Shown piece by piece: positions 55,801-64,000 of a stretch of 64,000 bases of DNA. The notes below the pieces were generated by a model. The model was not told the origin of the DNA, did no database searches, and was given only the letters and a program-made list of their open reading frames with translations. A program made the translations under genes and the position numbers. Origin of the DNA: Eutreptiella sp. 'Long Island Sound 2002' (taxonomy: Eukaryota > Euglenozoa > Euglenophyceae > Eutreptiales > Eutreptiaceae); assembly GCA_964036045.1 (NCBI GenBank), contig OZ038381.1:142886096-142950095 (forward strand). Reading direction: 5' to 3'. Each line of letters opens with the position of its first letter. Positions within the stretch are counted from its first letter, which is position 1.

Positions 55801-58800
55801 AAACAATTCACAGAGGGGCGAAATATTTCACGGAGGGGCGTAAATAATTCACAGAGGGAAGAAACAATTCACGGAGGGGCGTAAATAATTCGTGGGGGGG
55901 GGTAAATAATTCCCGGAGGTATCAAATAATTCAGGAAGGGACGAAATAATTCACGGAGGGGCGTAAATAATTCACGGATGTATCAAATAATTCACGGTGG
56001 GGGGGTAAATAATTCACGGGGGTATCCAATAAGTCACGGGGGGGGGCAAATAATTCACGGAGGTACCAAATAATTCACAGAGGGGCGAAAAAATTCATGG
56101 AGGGGGGTAAATAATTCACGGAGGGGCGAAATAATTCGCGGAGGGGGGTAAATAATTCACGCAGGGGCGTAGACAATTCATGGAGGGGCGAAATAATTCA
56201 GGCAGGGGCGTAAATAATTCACGGAGGTATCAAATAATTCACGAAGGGGGGTAAATGATTCGCGGAGGGGCGAAACAATTCACGGAGGGGCGTAAATAAT
56301 GCACGAGGGGATCGGATAATTCACCGAGGGGCGTAAATAATTCACGGAGGGATAAAATAATTCACGGAGGGGCCTAAATAATTCACGGAGGGGCGAAATG
56401 ATTCACGGAGGGGGATAAATGATTCACGGAGGTATCAAATAATTCACGGAGGGGCGTAAATAAATCACGGAGGGGCGAAGCAATGCATGCAGGGGTGTAA
56501 ATAATTCACGGAGGTATCCATTATTTAACGGAGGGGCAAAATAATTCACGGAGGGGCGTAAATCATTCACGGGGGTATAAAACAATTCACGGAGGGGGGT
56601 AAATAATTCACGGAGGTATCAAATAACTCACGGAGGGGGGTAAATAATTCACGGAGGTATCAAATAATTTACGGAGGGGGCAAAATGATTCACGAAGGTA
56701 TCAAATAAATCACGGAGGGGTGAAATAATTCACGGAGGGGGGTAAATAATTCACGAAGGGGCGAAATAATACACGGAGAAGGTTAAATAATTCACGGAGG
56801 GGCGTAAACAATTCACGGAGGGGCGAAACAATTCACGGAGGGGCGTAAATAATTTGCGGAGGGGCGAAAGAATTCACAGAGGGGCGTAAATAATTGGCGG
56901 AGGTATCAAATAATTCAGGGAGGGGGGTAAATATTGAGCGAAGGTATCCAATAATTCACGGAGGTATCAAATAATTTACGGAGGGGGGTAAATAATTCAC
57001 GGAGGTATCAAATAATTCACAGCCGGGCGAAATAATTCACGGAGCGGGGTAAATGATTCACGGAGGGGCGAAATAATTCACAGAGGGGGGTAAATAATTC
57101 ACGCAGCGGCGTAAACAATCAACGGAGGGGCGAAAAAATTCACGGAGGGGGGTAAATAATGCACGGAGGGGCGTAAATCATTTACGGAGGTATCAAACAA
57201 TTCACGGAGGGGGGTAAATAATTCACGGAGGTATCAAATAATTACGGAGGGGGGTAAATAATTCACGAAGTTATCAAATAAATCACGGAGGGGCGAAATA
57301 ATTCACGGAGGGGGGTAAATAATTCAGGAAGGGGCGAAAAAATTCACGGAGGGGCGTAAATAATTCACGGAGGAATCAAATAATTCAGGGAGGGGGGTAA
57401 ATAATGAGCAAAGGTATCCAATAATTCACGGGGGTATCAAATAATCTACGGAGGGGGGTAAATGATTTACGGAGGGGCGAAATAATTCACGGAGGGGGGT
57501 AAATAATTCACGCAGGGGCGTAAACCATCAACGGAGGGGCGAAATAATTCACGGAGGGGGGTAAATAATTCACGGAGGGGCGTAAATAATTCACGGAGGG
57601 GCAAAAAAATTCACGGAGGGGCGTAAATAATTCACGGAGGTATCAAATGATTCACGGAGGGGGGTAACTAATTGACGGAGGTATCAAATAATTCACGGAG
57701 GGGGGTAAATGATTCACGGAGGGGCGAAATAATTCACAGAGGGGGGTAAATAATTCACGCAGCGGCGTAAACAATCAACGGAGGGGCGAAAAAATTCACG
57801 GAGGGGGGTAAATAATGCACGGAGGGGCGTAAATAATTCACGGAGGGGCAAAAAAATTCACGGAGGGGCGTAAATCATTTACGGAGGTATCAAACAATTC
57901 ACGGAGGGGGGTAAATACTTCACGGAGGTATCAAAGAACTCACGGAGGGGGGTAAATAATTCACGGAGGTATCAAATAATTACGGAGGGGGGTAAATAAT
58001 TCACGAAGTTATCAAATAAATCACGGAGGGGCGAAATAATTCACGGAGGGGGGTAAATAATTCAGGAAGGGGCGAAATAATTCACGGAGGGGCGTAAATA
58101 ATTCACGGAGGTATCAAATAATTCAGGGAGGGGGGTAAATAATGAGCAAAGGTATCCAATAATTCACGGGGGTATCAAATAATTTACGGAGGGGGGTAAA
58201 TGATTTACGGAGGGGCGAAATAATTCACGGAGGGGGGTAAATAATTCACGCAGGGGCGTAAACCATCAACGGAGGGGCGAAATAATTCACGGAGGGGGGT
58301 AAATACCTCACGGAGGGGCGTAAATAATTCACGGAGGGGCAAAAAAATTCACGGAGGGGCGTAAATAGTTCACGGAGGTATCAAATGATTCACGGAGGGG
58401 GGTAACTAATTGACGGAGGTATCAAATAATTCACAGAGGGGGGTAAATAATTTACGGGGGTATCAAATAATTCACGGAGGGGCGAAATAATTCCTGGAGT
58501 GGGGTAAATAATTCACGGAGGGGCGTAAATAATTCACAAAGGGGCGGAATAATTCACGGAGGGGCGTAAATAATTCACGGAGGTATGAAATAATTCACGG
58601 AGGGGGGTAAATAATTCACTGAAGGTATCAAATAATTCACGGAGGGGCGTAAATAATGAACGGAGGGGCGAAATAATTCACGGAGGGGGGTAAATAACTC
58701 ACGGAGGGGCGATATAATTCACGGAGGGGCGTAAATAATTCGCGGAGGTATCAAATAATTCACGGAGGAGGCTAAATAATTCACGGAGGGGCGAAATAAT

Positions 58801-61800
58801 TCACAGAGGGGGATAAATAATTCGCGGAGGTATCAAATAATTCACGGAAGGGCTTGAATAATTCACGGGGGGGGGGGGGCGAAATAATGCACGGAGGGGT
58901 GTAAACAATTCACGGAGGTATCAAATAATTCACGGAGGTATCAAAGAATTCACGGAGGGGCGTAAATTGTTCACGGAGGTATCAAATAATTCACGGAGGG
59001 GCGTAACTAATTCACGGAGGGGCGAAACAATTCACGGAGGGGGATAAATAATTCACGGAGGTATCAAATAATTCGAGGAGGGGGGTAAATAATTCACGGA
59101 GGTATGAAAGAATTCACGGAGGGGCCTAAATAACCCACTGGGGGGAGTAAATAATTCACGGTGGTATCAAAAAATTCACGGAGGGGGGTAAATAATTCAC
59201 GGAAGGGCGAAATAATTCAACGAGGGGCGAAATAATTCACGGAGGGGGGTAAATAATTCACGGAGGGGCGTACATAATTCTCGAAGGGGCGAAATAATTC
59301 ACGGAGGGGCGTAAATAATTCACGGAGGTATCAAATACTTCATGGAGGGGGGTGAATAATTCAAGGAGGTATCAAATAATTCACGGAGGGGCGTAAATAA
59401 TACACGGAGGTATCAAATAATTCACGGAGGGGGGCAAATAATTTACGGAGGTATCAAATAATTCACGGAGGGGCGTAAACAATAAACCGAGGGGCGAAAT
59501 AATTTACGGAGGGGGGTAAATAATTCACGGAGGGGCGAAATAATTCACAGAGGGGCGTAAATAATTCACGGAGGTAGCAAATAATTCACGGAGGGGCCTG
59601 AACAATTCACGGAGGGGCGAAATAATTCACGGAGGGGGCGAAATAATTCACGGAGGGGCGAAATAATTCACGGAGGGGCGTAAATAATTTACGGAGGTAT
59701 CAAATAATTCGAGGAGGGGGGTAAATAATTCACTGAAGGGATAAAATAATTCACGGAGGGGCGTAAACAATAAACGGAGGGGCGTAAATAATTCACGGAG
59801 GTATCAAATAATTCACTGAGGGGCCTAATCAATTCACGGAGGGGTGAAATAATTCACGGAGGGGGCTAAATAGTTCACGGAGGGGCGAAATGATTCACGG
59901 AGGGGCGTAAATAATTCACAGAGGTATCAAATGATTCGAGGAGGGGGGTAAATAATTCACTGAGAGTATAAAATAATTCACGGAGGGGCGTAAACAATTC
60001 ACGGAGGGGCGAAACAATTCACGGAGGGGCGTAAATAATTTGCGGAGGGGCGAAAGAATTCACAGAGGGGCGTAAATAATTGGCGGAGGTATCAAATAAT
60101 TCAGGGAGGGGGGTAAATATTGAGCGAAGGTATCCAATAATTCACGGAGGTATCAAATAATTTACGGAGGGGGGTAAATAATTCACGGAGGTATCAAATA
60201 ATTCACAGCCGGGCGAAACAATTCACGGAGGGGGGTAAATGATTCACGGAGGGGCGAAATAATTCACGGAGGGGGGTAAATAATTCACGCAGCGGCGTAA
60301 ACAATCAACGGAGGGGCGAAAAAATTCACGGAGGGGGGTAAATAATGCACGGAGGGGCGTAAATAATTCACGGAGGGGCAAAAAAATTCACGGAGGGGCG
60401 CAAATCATTTACGGAGGTATCAAACAATTCACGGAGGGGGGTAAATAATTCACGGAGGTATCAAATAATTACGGAGGGGGGTAAATAATTCACGAAGTTA
60501 TCAAATAAATCACGGAGGGGCGAAATAATTCACGGAGGGGGGTAAATAATTCAGGAAGGGGCGAAATAATTCACGGAGGGGCGTAAATAATTCACGGAGG
60601 TATCAAATAATTCAGGGAGGGGGGTAAATAATGAGCAAAGGTATCCAATTATTCACGGGGGTATCAAAAAAGTTACGGAGGGGGGTAAATGATTTACGGA
60701 GGGGCGAAATAATTCATGGAGGGGGGTAAATAATTCACGCAGGGGCGTAAACCATCAACGGAGGGGCGAAATAATTCACGGAGGGGGGTAAATAATTCAC
60801 GGAGGGGCGTAAATAATTCACGGAGGGGCAAAAAAATTCACGGAGGGGCGTAAAAAATTCACGGAGGTATCAAATGATTCACGGAGGGGGGTAACTAATT
60901 GACGGAGGTATCAAATAATTCACAGAGGGGGGTAAATAATTTACGGGGGTATCAAATAATTCACGGAGGGGCGAAATAATTCCTGGAGTGGGGTAAATAA
61001 TTCACGGAGGGGCGTACATAATTCACAAAGGGGCGGAATAATTCACGGAGGGGCGTAAATAATTCACGGAGGTATGAAATAATTCACGGAGGGGGGTAAA
61101 TAATTCACTGAAGGTATCAAATAATTCACGGAGGGGCGTAAATAATAAACGGAGGGGCGAAAGAATTCACGGGTGGGGGGTAAATAACTCACGGAGGGGC
61201 GTAAATAATTCGCGGAGGTATCAAATAATTCACGGAGGAGGCTAAATAATTCACGGAGGGGCGAAATAATTCACAGAGGGGGATAAATAATTCGCGGAGG
61301 TATCAAATAATTCACGGAAGGGCTTCAATAATTCACGGGGGGGGCGAAATAATGCACGGAGGGGTGTAAATAATTCACGGAGGTATCAAATAATTCACGG
61401 AGGTATCAAAGAATTCACGGAGGGGCGTAAATTGTTCACGGAGGTATCAAATAATTCACGGAGGGGCCTAAATAATTCACGGAGGGGCGAAACAATTCAC
61501 GGAGGGGGATAAATAATTCACGGAGGTATCAAATAATTCGAGGAGGGGGGTAAATAATTCACGGAGGTATGAAAGAATTCACGGAGGGGCCTAAATAATT
61601 CACTGGGGGGCGTAAATAATTCACGGTGGAATCAAAAAATTCACGGAGGGGGGTAAAGAATTCACGGAAGGGCGAAATAATTCAACGAGGGGCGAAATAA
61701 TTCACGGAGGGGGGTAAATAATTCACGGAGGGGCGTACATAATTCTCGGAGGGGCGAAGAAATTTACGGAGGGGCGTAAATAATTCACGGAGGTATCAAA

Positions 61801-64000
61801 TACTTCATGGAGGGGGGTGAATAATTCAAGGAGGTATCAAATAATTCACGGAGGGGCGTAAATAATACACGGAGGTATCAAAAAATTCACGGAGGGGGGC
61901 AAATAATTTACGGAGGTATCAAATAATTCACGGAGGGGCGTAAACAATAAACGGAGGGGCGAAATAATTTACGGAGGGGGGTAAATAATTCACGGAGGGG
62001 CGAAATAATTCACAGAAGGGCGTAAATAATTCACGGAGGTAGCAAATAATTCACGGAGGGGCCTAAACAATTCACGGAGGGGCGAAATAATTCACGGAGG
62101 GGGCTAAATAATTCACGGAGGGGCGAAATAATTCACGGAGGGGCGTAAATAATTTACGGAGGTATCAAATAATTCGAGGAGGGGGGTAAATAATTCACTG
62201 AAGGGATGAAATAATTCACGGAGGGGCGTAAACAATAAACGGAGGGGCGTAAATAATTCACGGAGGTATCAAATAATTCACGGAGGGGCCTAATCAATTC
62301 ACGGAGGGGTGAAATAAATCACGGAGGGGGCTAAATAATTCACGGAGGGGCGAAATGATTCACGGAGGGGCGTAAATAATTCACAGAGGTATCAAATGAT
62401 TCGAGGAGGGGGGTAAATAATTCACTGAGAGTATAAAATAATTCACGGAGGGGCGTAAACAATAAACGGAGGGGCGTAAATAATTCACGAAGGTAGCAAA
62501 TAATTCACGGAGGGGCCTAAATAATTCACGGAGGGGCGAAATGATTCACGGAGGGGGATAAATAATTCACGGAGGTATCAAATAATTCACGGAGGGGCTT
62601 AAATAATTCACGGCGCGGCGAAATAATGCACGGAGGGGTGTAAATAATTCACGGAGGTATGAAATAATTCACGGAGGAGGGTAAATAATTCACGGAGGTA
62701 TCAAAAAATTCACGGAGGGGCGTAAATAATTCACAGAGGTATGAAATAATTCACGGAGGGGCCTAAGTAATTCACGGAGGGGCGAACTGCGTCACGGAGG
62801 TGGGTAAATAATTCATGGAGGTATCAAATAATTCATGGAGGGGGGTAAATAATTCACGGAGGGGCGAAACAATTCACACAAGGGCGTAAATAATTCACGG
62901 AGGTAAGATAAATAATTCACGGAGGGGCCTAAATAATTCACGGAGGTATCAAATAATTCACGGAGGGGCTTAAATAATTCACGGCGGGGCGAAATAATGC
63001 ACGCAGGGGTGTAAATAATTCACGGAGGTATGAAATAATTCACGGAGGTATCAAATAATTCACGGAGGGGCGTAAATAATTCACGGAGGGGGATAAATAA
63101 TTCACGGAGGTATCAAATAATTCGAGGAGGGGGGTAAATAATTCACTGAAGGTATCAAATAATTCACGGAGGGGCGTAAACAATAAACCGAGGGGCGAAT
63201 TAATTCACGGAGGGGGGTAAATAATTCACGGAGGGGCGAAATAATTCGCAGAGGGGCGTAAAGAATTCACGGAGGTAGCAAATAATTCACGGAGGGGCCT
63301 AAACAATTCACGGAGGGGCGAAATGATTCACGCAGGGGGCTAAATAGTTCACGGAGGGGCAAAATAATTCACGGAGGGGCGTAAATAATTCACGGAGGTA
63401 TCAAATAATTCGAGGAGAGGGGTAAAGAATTCACTGAAGGTATAAAATAATTCACGGAGGGGCGTAAAGAAACAACGGAGGGGCGTAAATAATTCACGGA
63501 GGTAGCAAATAATTCACGGAGGGGCCTAATCAATTCACGGAGGTAGCGAATAATTCACGGAGGGGGCTAAATAATTCACGGAGGGGCAAAATAATTCACG
63601 GAGGGGCGTAAATAATTCACAGAGGTATCAAATAATTCGAGGAGGGGGGTAAACAAATCACTGAAGGTATAAAATAATTCACGGAGGGGGGTAAACAATA
63701 AACGGAGGGGCGTAAATAATTCACGGAGGTAGCAAATAATTCACGGAGGGGCCTAAATAATTCACGGCGGGGCGAAATAATGCACGTAGGGGTGTAAATA
63801 ATTCACGGAGGTATGAAATAATTCACGGAGGAGGGTAAATAATTCACGGAGGTATGAAATAATTCACGGAGGGGCCTAAGTAATTCACGGAGGGGCGAAC
63901 TACGTCACAGAGGTGGGTAAATAATTCATGGAGGTATCAAATAATTCACGAAGTGGGGTAAATAATTCACGGAGGGGCGAAACAATTCACACAGGGGCGT
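49820..64000. repeat. 20/21-bp satellite array with higher-order structure, continuing past the window
   Basis: The core ATTCACGGAGG is followed by one of a few variant linkers: GGCGAAATA (20-bp unit), GGCGTAAATA or GGGGTAAATA (21 bp) and TATCAAATA (20 bp). About 690 units fill 14.2 kb without a break, apart from the TTAGGG tract. Rare variants recur at fixed distances, showing duplications of larger blocks: CACTGGGGGG near 50,603, 51,930, 54,559, 59,137 and 61,602; ATTGAGCGAAGG at 54,228, 56,933 and 60,119; CATGCAGGGG at 53,781 and 56,486. The last two pairs share an offset of exactly 2,705 bp. Stops in every frame exclude coding. Confidence 0.95.
51181..51211 (+). repeat. Interstitial (TTAGGG)5 telomere-type tract
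   Basis: Five perfect GTTAGG/TTAGGG hexamers plus one base are embedded in the satellite. They are flanked by satellite on both sides and by two aberrant AGTAGGGTAAATA units (51,172-51,176 region and 51,217-51,230). Since satellite continues on both sides, this is not a chromosome end in this window. Confidence 0.9.

Noticed and set aside
49820-64000. CRISPR-like array
   Set aside because: The 20-21-bp units are contiguous satellite monomers with a few recurring linkers. There are no unique spacers and no cas genes, and the context is eukaryotic.
49820-64000. AGGAGG-like sequences as ribosome binding sites
   Set aside because: CGGAGGGG is part of every satellite monomer, and no open frame follows.

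Overview
The window is a piece of eukaryotic nuclear genome made almost wholly of repeats, mobile elements and their decayed remains. Nothing suggests a prokaryote: there are no operons with Shine-Dalgarno sites and no bacterial gene families. Instead there are tRNA-derived (SINE-like) heads, a retroelement with a tyrosine recombinase, a hAT-like transposase, microsatellites, a vertebrate-type TTAGGG tract and 14 kb of minisatellite. Long G/C runs and YR retroelements would fit a protist with a large genome, perhaps an alga. That is a guess, and the species cannot be fixed from the sequence. I recognise no host housekeeping gene, tRNA gene or rRNA gene.

Layout. 1-632 is a copy of a dispersed repeat (family A). 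1.36-3.3 kb and 3.48-5.69 kb hold two decayed plus-strand genes. 7,026-9,072 looks like an element with terminal inverted repeats around a minus-strand gene that is a distant relative of the 3.5-5.7 kb gene. 9.07-10.9 kb holds traces of another decayed gene. 11,181-20,260 is two direct copies, offset by 4,493 bp, of a composite repeat: a ~0.93 kb block B followed by a long-inverted-repeat (foldback-like) block A. 20,785-24,849 is a compact, nearly intact retroelement (minus strand: gag, tyrosine recombinase, reverse transcriptase) inserted in family-A sequence; its empty site survives at about 30,117. 25.2-29.3 kb is repeat family C with two SINE-like heads in opposite orientation. 29.4-31.3 kb is another family-A copy. 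31.3-41.9 kb has low-complexity tracts and faint coding traces only.

41,960-49,300 is the most information-rich stretch, all on the minus strand. In transcription order it holds an unidentified reading frame, a proline/serine-rich repeated stretch, a probable 2-oxoglutarate/Fe(II) oxygenase-like domain, a ubiquitin-specific-protease-like domain and a hAT-like transposase. The close packing in one orientation suggests a single mobile element with accessory enzymes. Several domains are interrupted only by in-frame TAG codons, one of them at the position where a tandem copy has CAG. Either CAG has decayed to TAG, or TAG is read through or reassigned.

49,820-64,000 and beyond is a 20/21-bp satellite with higher-order duplications and one internal (TTAGGG)5 tract, pointing to a subtelomeric or heterochromatic location.
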